Source: CAZTVN01 sp964617145
GTDB lineage: Bacteria; Patescibacteriota; Gracilibacteria; UBA1369; JACRIC01
Reading direction: 5' to 3'
NCBI GenBank assembly: GCA_964617145.1
Contig: CAZTVN010000064.1
Span: forward strand, 1-6,074
DNA: 6,074 nucleotides
Shown here: piece by piece, positions 1 through 5,829 of the stretch
Numbering within the stretch: position 1 is the stretch's first letter
How the letters are laid out: each line of letters begins with the position of its first letter
The notes under the pieces: generated by a model
Told to the model about the DNA's origin: nothing
Seen by the model: the letters and a program-made list of their open reading frames with translations, nothing else
Databases searched by the model: none
Made by a program: the position numbers and the translations under genes

Positions 1-25
1 TATGAAACACAAAACCGACTACAAT

Positions 26-361
26 TTACAAAAAAGTTGACATAGCGGATCCCTCATCATCTATATGTAATTTTGGTAAAAGAGGCATACGCTCTGCTAT
101 GCGAATCCCATGACACTGCCTACTCTCAAAATCTCCCTGAGCCTTAGCAATAAAATCTGCGTAACCAATATTACTGTTATTACAATTAAGACTATTGAGT
201 AAAGCTTCCAATCTTCTTGCCACAAACAAAGCATGAGTAGGTAAAACAGTTATTTCTGGTAAAGTATGAACACCATAATAACGTGCCGCTTCTTGGAAAA
301 TAGCTACTTTACAAGGATCAACATATCCCCTCCTTAATTCAACATTTTTAACTTTAGTCAC
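26..361 (-). CDS. Hypothetical protein, probably 3'-truncated
   Basis: A 111-residue reading frame that I do not recognise. It starts at a GTG (359-361) preceded by a purine-rich GGGGGA about six bases upstream, which is an acceptable ribosome binding site. The frame stays open upstream to a TAG at 419-421, and those extra codons read like protein (RDIAVRDPDTGGKY). An ATG-less, broken 5' end is therefore possible. The predicted protein is soluble, with no signal peptide or membrane segment. It carries a helical, basic middle (ARRLEALLNSL, roughly residues 48-58) and three cysteines. The last residues (MSTFL) are encoded by the TGTCAACTTTTTTG motif at 29-42, which resembles an insertion-sequence end, so the natural C-terminus may have been replaced. 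It is transcribed divergently from the toxin-antitoxin pair at 595. The 362-541 gap holds only a small palindrome (ATTGC-T-GCAAT, 464-474). A gene fragment is as likely as an intact gene. Confidence 0.45.
   Translation of the reverse strand: MTKVKNVELRRGYVDPCKVAIFQEAARYYGVHTLPEITVLPTHALFVARRLEALLNSLNCNNSNIGYADFIAKAQGDFESRQCHGIRIAERMPLLPKLHIDDEGSAMSTFL
29..42 (-). repeat. TGTCAAC-T-rich motif, copy 1 (possible IS end)
   Basis: On the minus strand this reads TGTCAACTTTTTTG. A near copy with a two-base insertion (TGTCAACTATTTTTTG) lies on the plus strand at 1135-1150, so the two face outward from the segment 43-1134. Several IS3/IS481-type elements end in TGTCAA-like sequence, but no transposase is present here. 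The IS-end reading is inference; chance is possible in AT-rich DNA. Confidence 0.3.
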
Positions 362-541
362 ATATTTTCCCCCAGTGTCTGGATCTCTTACTGCTATATC
401 TCTGGTAGTTAATAATTTCTAACCACCAACTTATCCTACTTCGAAAACAAAAAGGTAACCCTAATTGCTGCAATCGTAACAGATTAGAGCAAAACGCAGA
501 TAGATTTATAATTATCTTTAACCCATATACTTAAAATATTC

Positions 542-579
542 TTGACTCCTTTAACAATGTACGTTAAGCTGTACATAGT
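542..579 (+). promoter_or_regulatory. Putative promoter of the yefM/relE-type pair
   Basis: Two candidate -35 boxes are visible: TTGACT at 542-547 and TTAACA at 551-556. The second pairs with CATAGT at 574-579 (4 of 6 consensus bases) over a 17-nt spacer, which would start transcription near 586, only about 9 nt before the ATG at 595. The first pairs over 17 nt only with the weak TAAGCT at 565-570. Either way the palindromic operator at 557-576 sits inside the promoter, as expected for an autorepressed toxin-antitoxin operon. The nearly absent leader matches the lack of a Shine-Dalgarno site before the antitoxin. Confidence 0.5.
557..576. promoter_or_regulatory. YefM-like operator palindrome (paired TGTAC half-sites)
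   Basis: Perfect 6-bp inverted arms, ATGTAC (557-562) and GTACAT (571-576), are separated by GTTAAGCT. Read as direct hexamers these are TGTACG (558-563) and TGTACA (570-575), exactly 12 bp apart. The E. coli yefM-yoeB operator is known, from memory of the literature, to use TGTACA cores 12 bp apart. The antitoxin encoded 19 bp downstream is a YefM/Phd protein, so an autoregulatory operator is the natural reading. Confidence 0.6.
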
Positions 580-594
580 AAATCAATCATCTTT

Positions 595-864
595 ATGAAT
601 TTAAGTATTTCAGCTACAAAAGCGAGACAGTCATTTTTCAAGCTCATTGAGAACACTGAAAGACCCGGTGCATCGATTACCATTACTATAGATGGGCAAC
701 CAAAAGTAGTGATGATGTCGCTTGAAGATTTTGAAGGATGGCAGGAAACTTTAGAAGTCATTGGGGATAAACATTTGATGAAAGGTATAAAGCAAGCTCT
801 TCGAGAGATAGAGAAAGGGAAAGTCATTTCCGAAGCAAAAGTAAAGAAGATTCTTCACCTCTAA
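595..864 (+). CDS. Type II antitoxin, Phd/YefM family
   Basis: An 89-residue protein with the organisation of Phd/YefM antitoxins (E. coli YefM is about 83 residues). The N-terminal half has the family's fold: a start strand with SATKARQSFFKLIE (residues 6-19), a strand pair with ITIDGQPKVVMMS (30-42) and then the LEDFEGWQETLEVI helix (43-56). This half dimerises and binds operator DNA. The C-terminal tail (about 60-89, MKGIKQALREIEKGKVISEAKVKKIL) is the amphipathic, charged segment that in this family wraps round and blocks the toxin. The ATG at 595 is the only sensible start and has no clear Shine-Dalgarno site. The stop is three bases before the toxin start. Expected role: with the toxin it represses its own promoter through the TGTAC palindrome upstream, and Lon/Clp-type proteolysis of the antitoxin would release the toxin (family knowledge). 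The family call is strong, the toxin-specific subgroup less so. Confidence 0.88.
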   Translation: MNLSISATKARQSFFKLIENTERPGASITITIDGQPKVVMMSLEDFEGWQETLEVIGDKHLMKGIKQALREIEKGKVISEAKVKKILHL

Positions 865-867
865 GGG

Positions 868-1119
868 ATGTTTAAGATTCAATACTCTCCTCGTTCTCTA
901 AAAAGTCTGAAGTCAATTCCAAAGAAAGCTCAAGAAAAAATTATTAAAGTTATTGAAGGGCTGAAATCAAAACCTTTTTCTGGTAAAAAATTACAAGGCC
1001 CTCTCGCTGGTTTTTATTCTTTACGTATTTGGCCTTACCGAATTATCTATATAGTCAAAAAAAAAGAAGTTATGATCATAATTTTCGATATTGGCCATCG
1101 TCAAAATATATATAAGTAG
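868..1119 (+). CDS. Type II toxin, RelE/ParE superfamily (likely mRNA interferase)
   Basis: An 83-residue basic protein of usual RelE/YoeB size. The N-terminal part (IQYSPRSLKSLKSIPKKAQEKIIKVIEGLKSKP, 4-36) matches the family's first strand followed by two helices. The core KLQGPLAGFYSLRIWPYRIIYIV (41-63) and the C-terminal strand ending GHRQNIY (76-82) carry the conserved Gly, Tyr and Arg positions. Candidate catalytic residues by family analogy are R53, R58, H77, R78 and Y82. RelE-type members cut mRNA in the ribosomal A site while ParE members inhibit gyrase; the intact Arg/His/Tyr set favours the RNase role, but sequence alone does not settle it. The start is three bases after the antitoxin stop, with AGGG touching the ATG, so translation probably depends on coupling to the antitoxin. 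A run of nine A (1057-1065) encodes the KKK at 64-66. Confidence 0.85.
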   Translation: MFKIQYSPRSLKSLKSIPKKAQEKIIKVIEGLKSKPFSGKKLQGPLAGFYSLRIWPYRIIYIVKKKEVMIIIFDIGHRQNIYK

Positions 1120-1134
1120 GAGACACTGAAAAAT

Positions 1135-1150
1135 TGTCAACTATTTTTTG
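1135..1150 (+). repeat. TGTCAAC-T-rich motif, copy 2 (possible IS end)
   Basis: TGTCAACTATTTTTTG starts 15 bases after the toxin stop and is an inverted near copy of the motif at 29-42. The sequence after it to about 1205 has no recognisable gene; the longest plus-strand frame there is a 24-codon stretch starting at 1165. If this is an insertion-sequence end, the rest of that element is gone, since promoter and abiE sequence follow within 60-200 bases. Confidence 0.3.
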
Positions 1151-1208
1151 AAAGTGATTTGCCTATGAGCCATAAAATTGGCCAAAAAAATAAAGAGAGC
1201 AAAATCCC

Positions 1209-1263
1209 TTGCATTGATCCAAATTATAGCTTAAAATAAGCTAAAGGACGGAATTATTATAAT
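1209..1263 (+). promoter_or_regulatory. Putative abiE promoter region
   Basis: TTGCAT (1209-1214) and TAAAAT (1232-1237, 5 of 6 consensus bases) are spaced by 17 nt, giving a good promoter with a start near 1244. A second, perfect TATAAT lies at 1258-1263 but lacks a recognisable -35 box at the right distance. Either would give a leader of about 80-110 nt before the ATG at 1353. Both -10 boxes lie within the inverted-repeat cluster at 1227-1274. Confidence 0.5.
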
Positions 1264-1274
1264 CTTTAGCTTAT
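1227..1274. promoter_or_regulatory. Inverted-repeat cluster, candidate AbiEi operator
   Basis: Three copies of one 7-bp word occur. TAGCTTA (1227-1233) and TAAGCTA (1237-1243) form a perfect inverted repeat with an AAA centre. The second arm is also part of an 11-bp perfect inverted repeat, ATAAGCTAAAG (1236-1246) with CTTTAGCTTAT (1264-1274), around a 17-nt centre that contains TATAAT. Related shorter forms recur by the start codon: GCTT-AAA-AAGC (1334-1344) and AGCTTAT (1348-1354). AbiEi antitoxins are known to repress their own operon by binding inverted repeats in the promoter, so this is the expected kind of site. Assignment to AbiEi is inference. Competing RNA hairpins in the leader are an alternative reading. 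Confidence 0.55.
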
Positions 1275-1352
1275 AACATACAAAAAAGATGAGAACCTTT
1301 ACCTCTCTTCACTACGTTTAAGTGACGGAAAACGCTTAAAAAGCATGAGCTT

Positions 1353-1940
1353 ATGAAATACAAAAAAAAATCAATTTCCGAAATATTGCGCTCAAAGAAG
1401 ACTGTCTTTACGTTTAAAGACATAGCTTTAATTTGGGGCAATAATAATAAAAAAACCACAATTGACGGGGTGAATTACTATGTAAAAACTGGTGAGTTAT
1501 ATCGCATCCGCAGAGGTATTTATGCCAAAAATAAGAACTACGACACATTAGAGTTGGCTACGAGAATTTATACTCCCTCATACGTGAGCTTTGAGACGAT
1601 TTTAGTAAAGGCCGGTATTAATTTCCAATTTTACAAAAAAATAACCATAGCTTCATACCAGACACGAGAAATCATAGTGGACGACCAGACATATTCTTAC
1701 AAAAAAATTAAAAATATTATCTTAACGAATTCAGCCGGGGTTGAACATAAGGGAGAAACTTCCATTGCCAGTCCTGAGCGTGCATTGTTGGATACTATCT
1801 ACATTCACAAGGATTATCATTTTGATAATTTGGGTGATTTGAATTGGGATAAAATTTTTGAGATTTTGCCGATTTATAAAAACAAGCGTATGGCGAAAAA
1901 AATAAAGGAATTTTTTAAAAACTATAAATCCACTCAATAA
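1353..1940 (+). CDS. abiEi: AbiEi-type antitoxin / transcriptional repressor (type IV TA)
   Basis: A 195-residue protein, the usual size for AbiEi-like antitoxins (COG5340 type). An N-terminal winged helix-turn-helix spans about residues 7-60: FTFKDIALIWG, a second helix around GVNYYVKTGELYRIRRG, and the wing leading to IYAKN. The ELYRIRRGIYA stretch is characteristic of the family. The central and C-terminal part carries SYVSFETILVKAG (76-88) and ASPERALLDTIY (139-150), another family hallmark. Known members do two jobs: the wHTH represses the abiE operon and the C-terminal domain helps antagonise the AbiEii toxin without stable binding. The next gene, three bases downstream, is the matching toxin. 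The ATG at 1353 has only a GAG three bases upstream. A three-codon frame (ATG at 1345, Met-Ser-Leu-stop) ends on a TGA overlapping this ATG. An A9 run (1362-1370) lies just after the start. Confidence 0.85.
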   Translation: MKYKKKSISEILRSKKTVFTFKDIALIWGNNNKKTTIDGVNYYVKTGELYRIRRGIYAKNKNYDTLELATRIYTPSYVSFETILVKAGINFQFYKKITIASYQTREIIVDDQTYSYKKIKNIILTNSAGVEHKGETSIASPERALLDTIYIHKDYHFDNLGDLNWDKIFEILPIYKNKRMAKKIKEFFKNYKSTQ

Positions 1941-1943
1941 TGT

Positions 1944-2642
1944 ATGAAAAGCATGGATACATCGGCTCACAAAAATATACTATTCCAAATTCTTAAGGAT
2001 ATTTATTCTGATACTACTATAGCGCCGCTCCTTGGGTTTAAAGGCGGTACGGCCGCTTTCATGTTTTACGAACTTAACCGGTTCTCGGTTGATTTGGATT
2101 TTGATCTGCTGGCGCAAGGCGAGGAAGACTATATCTTTGATCATATTAAAAAAATCGCCAAAAAATATGGCTCAATCAAAAAAATGAAAAAAAAACGGTT
2201 TAATTTACCCTTCGTGCTTTCTTATGAAGACAAAGCTCGTAAGATAAAAATCGAGATAAACAGGCGTTCTTTCGGCTCTCATTATGAATTAAAGACTTAC
2301 TTAGGAGTTTCGATGCTAGTCATGGTCAAAGAAGATATGTTTGCTCATAAGTTGATGGCCATGAATGAGAGGATTGGGAAAACCAGCCGTGACATTTACG
2401 ATGTTTGGTTTTTTCTGGAACATCGCTGGCCAATCAACAAAAAAATTATTGAACAGCGAGCCAATATTCCTTTTGCTGAATTGCTTAAAAAATCTATCGA
2501 CAGGCTCGAAAAAATGAATAACCGCAATATTCTGGACGGTTTGGGGGATTTACTGACCGAATCGGAAAAAGACTGGGCCATGGCGAAACTCCTGACCGAA
2601 ACCATTTTTTTATTGAAAGCTCGCATGGAAAGCGAAAAATAA
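1944..2642 (+). CDS. abiEii: AbiEii/AbiGii-type nucleotidyltransferase toxin (type IV TA)
   Basis: A 232-residue nucleotidyltransferase-fold toxin (AbiEii/DUF1814 group). The family motifs appear in order. Motif I is KGGTA (33-37) followed by RFSVDLDFD (46-54), whose aspartates are the metal ligands. Motif II is KIEIN (102-106) with an acidic residue at E104. Motif III is KEDMFAHKLMAM (129-140) with the conserved lysine K136. Motif IV is RDIYD (149-153). All catalytic positions appear present, so the enzyme is probably active. Known relatives bind GTP or other NTPs and cause growth arrest or phage abortive infection; mycobacterial MenT relatives add nucleotides to tRNA 3' ends. The substrate here is unknown. 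ATG at 1944 is chosen, and ATG at 1953 (codon 4) is also possible. It starts three bases after the antitoxin stop without a Shine-Dalgarno site, suggesting coupled translation. The gene is lysine-rich, with an A9 run at 2187-2195 between motifs I and II. Confidence 0.87.
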   Translation: MKSMDTSAHKNILFQILKDIYSDTTIAPLLGFKGGTAAFMFYELNRFSVDLDFDLLAQGEEDYIFDHIKKIAKKYGSIKKMKKKRFNLPFVLSYEDKARKIKIEINRRSFGSHYELKTYLGVSMLVMVKEDMFAHKLMAMNERIGKTSRDIYDVWFFLEHRWPINKKIIEQRANIPFAELLKKSIDRLEKMNNRNILDGLGDLLTESEKDWAMAKLLTETIFLLKARMESEK

Positions 2643-2680
2643 CTATTAAATATCGAACACCTTGAGGGTGGAATGGAAGA

Positions 2681-2781
2681 ATGGAAAAAATGTTCGGTTA
2701 TATAGCCGCAGGACTTGGATTGGTAGCCGGTCTAGCATGGAACGATACGATAAAAGCCGTGATTGATTATTTTATCCCCCA
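2681..2781 (+). pseudogene. Truncated DUF5654-like small membrane protein
   Basis: The first ~33 residues after ATG 2681 (or ATG 2690) read MEKMFGYIAAGLGLVAGLAWN followed by DTIKAVIDYFIP. The hydrophobic helix with GLVAGLAWND-IKA is what I recall of the N-terminal half of DUF5654 proteins, roughly 75-100 residue proteins with two membrane helices and no known function. From about 2780 the frame runs on to 3007, but that part is simply the reverse of the typA 3' end and carries no second helix. The gene is therefore cut at the typA stop codon. Upstream sites GAGGGTGG (2664-2671) or GGAAGA (2675-2680) could serve as ribosome binding sites. It lies 38 bases after abiEii on the same strand and may have been carried with it. 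The family match is from memory. Confidence 0.6.
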
Positions 2782-4599
2782 TCAATTCGAAGCCCTGCGC
2801 CGCTCATGCTCTTTAAGAAATTTTTTGCGCAAACGGACCTTTGTGGGAGTAATTTCAACATATTCATCCGGGCCAATATACTCAATCGCCTTTTCTAAGG
2901 TCATCGGGACAATTGGAATCAAAGCCAAAGCTTCATCAGAACCAGACGCTCTCACATTCGTCAATTTTTTATTTTTAATGGGATTAACAACCAAACCAGT
3001 CCCATGATTATGTTCGCCAATAACCATACCTTCGTACACCTCCGTCGCCGGTCCAATAAAAAGAAGTCCACGTTCTTGAAGTTTCCACAAAGAATAGGCC
3101 ATCGCTGTTCCCGTTTCGCCAGAAATCAAAGAACCAACGCTTTTTTTGGAAATCACACCAACAAAAGGCGCAAAATGATCAAAGGCATGATACAAAGTTC
3201 CCTCTCCACGAGTGAGCAACAAAAATTGTGAACGAAAACCTAAAAGTCCACGGGTTGGCACTTCAAACTCAAGCAAAGTATTGCCATTTTCAGATCGCAT
3301 ATTTTTCATAAGGCCTTTTCGCTTTGCCAAAGCTTCGATCACCATTCCAGCCATAGCATCGGGAACATGAATCACCGCGACTTCAATAGGTTCACACTTA
3401 ACGCCATCAATTTCATTCATAATAACCTCTGGTTGAGAAATTTGAAGCTCAAAGCCCTCTCTGCGCATACTTTCAATCAAAACAGCTATATGCATTTCAC
3501 CACGACCATACACTTTCACCAAATCATTATTCTCAGAAAATTCAATTTTAAGCCCAACATTCGTTTCCAATTCTCTCTCCAGTCGATCACGAATATTTCG
3601 TCCAGTGACAAATTTTCCTTCACGGCCAGCAAAAGGAGAATCATTCACCATAAAATCAATCGCGAGTGAAGGAGGATCAACTTTAATCGAAGACAAAGGC
3701 TCGCTATTGGGATCAGTGGTAATCGTCTCCCCAACATAAATATCCGGTAATCCCGCAACAGCCACAATATCTCCAGATTGAACACGATCAGAAGCCACTC
3801 TCTCCATCCCCTCAAAAGTAAATAATTGAGAAATCTTACCTGTTCGCTTTTCGCCCTGACTTGTAAGAATCGTGACATTTTGATTCAGAGAAGCTTCCCC
3901 TTCATACACACGACCGATGGCAATCCTCCCTAAAAAAAAATCATACGTCAAAGTAGCTGGTTGCATACGAAAAGGAACATCAAGATTCACTTTCGCTTGA
4001 GGCACATATTCCATGATAAATTCAAGCAAAGGAGTGATATCTTTTTGTTCATCAGAAAGATTTCGAACCGCAATGCCTTTTTTCGCAATGGTATAAATAT
4101 AGGGAAAATCAAGCTGTTCATGAGAGGCACCAAGATTTACAAATAAATCAAACGTCAAATCGATAACGGTATCAGGCCGTGCCGTAGACTTATCGATCTT
4201 ATTCACCACCACCAAAACTTTATGACCAAGTTCAAGGGATTTTCTCAAAACAAATTTTGTCTGCGGCATAGGACCTTCATAAGCGTCAACAACTAAAAGA
4301 ACCGCATCCACGGTCCGAAGAACACGCTCAACTTCAGAACCAAAATCCGCATGTCCGGGAGTATCAACAATATTAATTTTAGAGCCTTTGTAAGTAATGG
4401 AAGCGTTCTTCGCATAAATAGTAATCCCTCGTTCCTTCTCTTGATCATTACTATCCATGGCGCGGTCCGAAATACCTTTGCGTTCATCAAAAGTATCACT
4501 CGCTCTCAAAAGCGCATCAACTAAAGTGGTTTTCCCATGATCTACATGGGCCAAAATGGCAATATTATAAATATTGTTAATCAAATCTTCCTTAAGCAT
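2782..4599 (-). CDS. typA: Ribosome-associated translational GTPase TypA/BipA
   Basis: A 605-residue translational GTPase, close to the E. coli length of about 607. The G domain motifs are clear: G1 AHVDHGKT (17-24), switch I KERGITI (55-61), G3 DTPGH (79-83) and G4 NKID (133-136). After it come the EF-Tu-like barrel with FFLGRIAIGRVYEG, the EF-G-like domains with KVYGRGEMHIAVLIE, and the TypA-specific C-terminal region, with EYVEITPTKVRLRKKFL close to the end. BipA binds the ribosome at the EF-G site and supports 50S assembly and growth at low temperature or under stress (family knowledge). I start it at the ATG at 4597-4599, giving MLKEDLINNIYNIAILAHVDHG, rather than at an upstream in-frame ATG whose extra 31 codons fall inside the helicase 3' end and match no TypA. 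It overlaps the helicase by 8 nt (ATGCTTAA), with GTGGAAC upstream as a modest binding site, so translation is probably coupled. No terminator hairpin follows the TGA. Confidence 0.97.
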   Translation of the reverse strand: MLKEDLINNIYNIAILAHVDHGKTTLVDALLRASDTFDERKGISDRAMDSNDQEKERGITIYAKNASITYKGSKINIVDTPGHADFGSEVERVLRTVDAVLLVVDAYEGPMPQTKFVLRKSLELGHKVLVVVNKIDKSTARPDTVIDLTFDLFVNLGASHEQLDFPYIYTIAKKGIAVRNLSDEQKDITPLLEFIMEYVPQAKVNLDVPFRMQPATLTYDFFLGRIAIGRVYEGEASLNQNVTILTSQGEKRTGKISQLFTFEGMERVASDRVQSGDIVAVAGLPDIYVGETITTDPNSEPLSSIKVDPPSLAIDFMVNDSPFAGREGKFVTGRNIRDRLERELETNVGLKIEFSENNDLVKVYGRGEMHIAVLIESMRREGFELQISQPEVIMNEIDGVKCEPIEVAVIHVPDAMAGMVIEALAKRKGLMKNMRSENGNTLLEFEVPTRGLLGFRSQFLLLTRGEGTLYHAFDHFAPFVGVISKKSVGSLISGETGTAMAYSLWKLQERGLLFIGPATEVYEGMVIGEHNHGTGLVVNPIKNKKLTNVRASGSDEALALIPIVPMTLEKAIEYIGPDEYVEITPTKVRLRKKFLKEHERRRASN

Positions 4600-5791
4600 G
4601 TTGTTCCACAAAAGTAAGCGCAATTCCTGTTTTCTGGGCTCGTCCAGTACGACCAATACGATGAATGTAATCGTCATAGGTCGCAGGAACATCGTAATTT
4701 ATGACATGACTGACATTATCAATATCGAGTCCACGAGCGGCAACATCGGTTGCCACTAAAATATCCAATTTATTTTCTTTAAAGCGACGTAATGTTTTCA
4801 AACGATTAAATTGGGTCTTATTGCCATGAATGGAGTCGGCCTTAAAACCATTCCGAGTCAAAATCACAGAAAGATTTTCAACACCATATTTAGTTTTTCC
4901 AAAAATAAGCACCTTTTGAAATGATTTCTGAGTCAAAAGATCCTGAAGAATATGCATCCTATTTTCATTACCACTATATCGGATAACATCTTGTTGAACA
5001 TTTGTGGCCGTTTCTCTCACTTTTACCGAAATCATGACAGGACTACATAAAAAACTACCAATAAGAGAAGAAAATTCTTTCGAACAAGTAGCGGAAAAAA
5101 AAGCAGACTGACGAGGAGTAGGAAGAAGTGATAAAAGTTTTTTGATATCATCGATAAATCCCATATCGAGCATCCTGTCAGCTTCATCCAAAATAACATT
5201 TTTAAATAAATTTAAATGAAGAACACCTCGTTTGGAAAGATCCTGAAGTCGTCCTGGAGTGCCAATGACAAAATTGTGAGTTCTTTTAAGCTCACCGATT
5301 TGACGACCAATTCCAGCCCCTCCAATACACAAAACCGATCGGATCGAAAGTCCATAAGAAAATGTGTCCAGTTCTTCCTGAATTTGAAGTGCCAGTTCAC
5401 GAGTAGGAGCCATAATCAAAACTTTTTCATGCCGATCGAGAAGAACTTTATTCAAAAGAGGTAATAAAAAGGCAGCCGTTTTCCCTGTACCTGTATCGGC
5501 AATTCCAACGATATCCTTACCGGAAAGAAAAGGCTCTATAGCCTGATCTTGAATAGGAGTTGGAGTCAGATAGCCCTTGTGGGCGACATTTCGTTTCAAT
5601 CTTTCATCGAGAGAAAAATCATTAAAACGATGACGCGCAATATATGCTTGAGTTTTTTCTATCTTCATCGCGCTGTTAATAAATCTGGACACATCAATTT
5701 TATGGTTCCTTGAACCAAAATTTTTCCTTCCATGACCACTTCTTCCTGCAAATCGTGATCGACCTCTTTTACCTGCAAAAAAACGAGACAT
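4592..5791 (-). CDS. DEAD-box ATP-dependent RNA helicase (RhlE-like)
   Basis: A 399-residue superfamily 2 RNA helicase. An N-terminal leader of ~30 residues is rich in Arg, Gly and Phe (MSRFFAGKRGRSRFAG...), a likely nonspecific RNA-binding tail. The core motifs follow: Q motif TPTPIQ (76-81), I ADTGTGKT (98-105), Ia PTRELA (129-134), GG (157-158), Ib TPGR (178-181), II DEAD (202-205), III SAT (233-235), IV VLIFGKT (294-300), V ATDVAARGLDID (347-358) and VI HRIGRTGR (377-384). All ATP-binding and hydrolysis residues are present. The protein ends only 15 residues after motif VI, shorter than E. coli RhlE, which continues with further helix and a basic tail. The basic leader at the other end may compensate. 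The ATG at 5791 is supported by AAAGGA five bases upstream and a promoter further up. It heads an operon with typA; likely roles are ribosome assembly, RNA decay or cold growth. RhlE is the closest named subgroup, but orthology is unproven. Confidence 0.93.
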   Translation of the reverse strand: MSRFFAGKRGRSRFAGRSGHGRKNFGSRNHKIDVSRFINSAMKIEKTQAYIARHRFNDFSLDERLKRNVAHKGYLTPTPIQDQAIEPFLSGKDIVGIADTGTGKTAAFLLPLLNKVLLDRHEKVLIMAPTRELALQIQEELDTFSYGLSIRSVLCIGGAGIGRQIGELKRTHNFVIGTPGRLQDLSKRGVLHLNLFKNVILDEADRMLDMGFIDDIKKLLSLLPTPRQSAFFSATCSKEFSSLIGSFLCSPVMISVKVRETATNVQQDVIRYSGNENRMHILQDLLTQKSFQKVLIFGKTKYGVENLSVILTRNGFKADSIHGNKTQFNRLKTLRRFKENKLDILVATDVAARGLDIDNVSHVINYDVPATYDDYIHRIGRTGRAQKTGIALTFVEQHA

Positions 5792-5829
5792 AATTCCTTT
5801 AACATAAAAAATAAATTCACCAAGTGGAG

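Noticed and set aside
564..827. Minus-strand frame of 87 residues opposite the antitoxin
   Set aside because: It is the reverse shadow of the antitoxin gene, with no motif or ribosome binding site of its own.
1165..1239. A 24-codon frame (MSHKIGQKNKESK...) after the RelE-type toxin, in frame with the toxin stop
   Set aside because: Too short, no ribosome binding site, no recognised similarity; it overlaps the abiE promoter elements. Toxin homologues normally end at GHR..Y, so readthrough is not needed.
2643..2680. CACC-TTGAG-GGTG hairpin after abiEii as a terminator
   Set aside because: The stem is only four base pairs with no following T-run, and it overlaps the probable ribosome binding site of the next reading frame.
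2782..3007. C-terminal two thirds of the 108-residue plus-strand frame as real protein
   Set aside because: It is entirely antisense to the well-conserved typA 3' end and has no membrane helix or other family feature.
3004..4499. Several 60-100 residue frames within typA on both strands
   Set aside because: All are out-of-frame shadows of typA and show no independent domain signature.
4600..4692. TypA with a 31-residue N-terminal extension beginning at ATG 4692
   Set aside because: The extra codons lie within the helicase 3' end and do not resemble TypA, which starts a few residues before its G1 motif. ATG 4599 gives the normal length.
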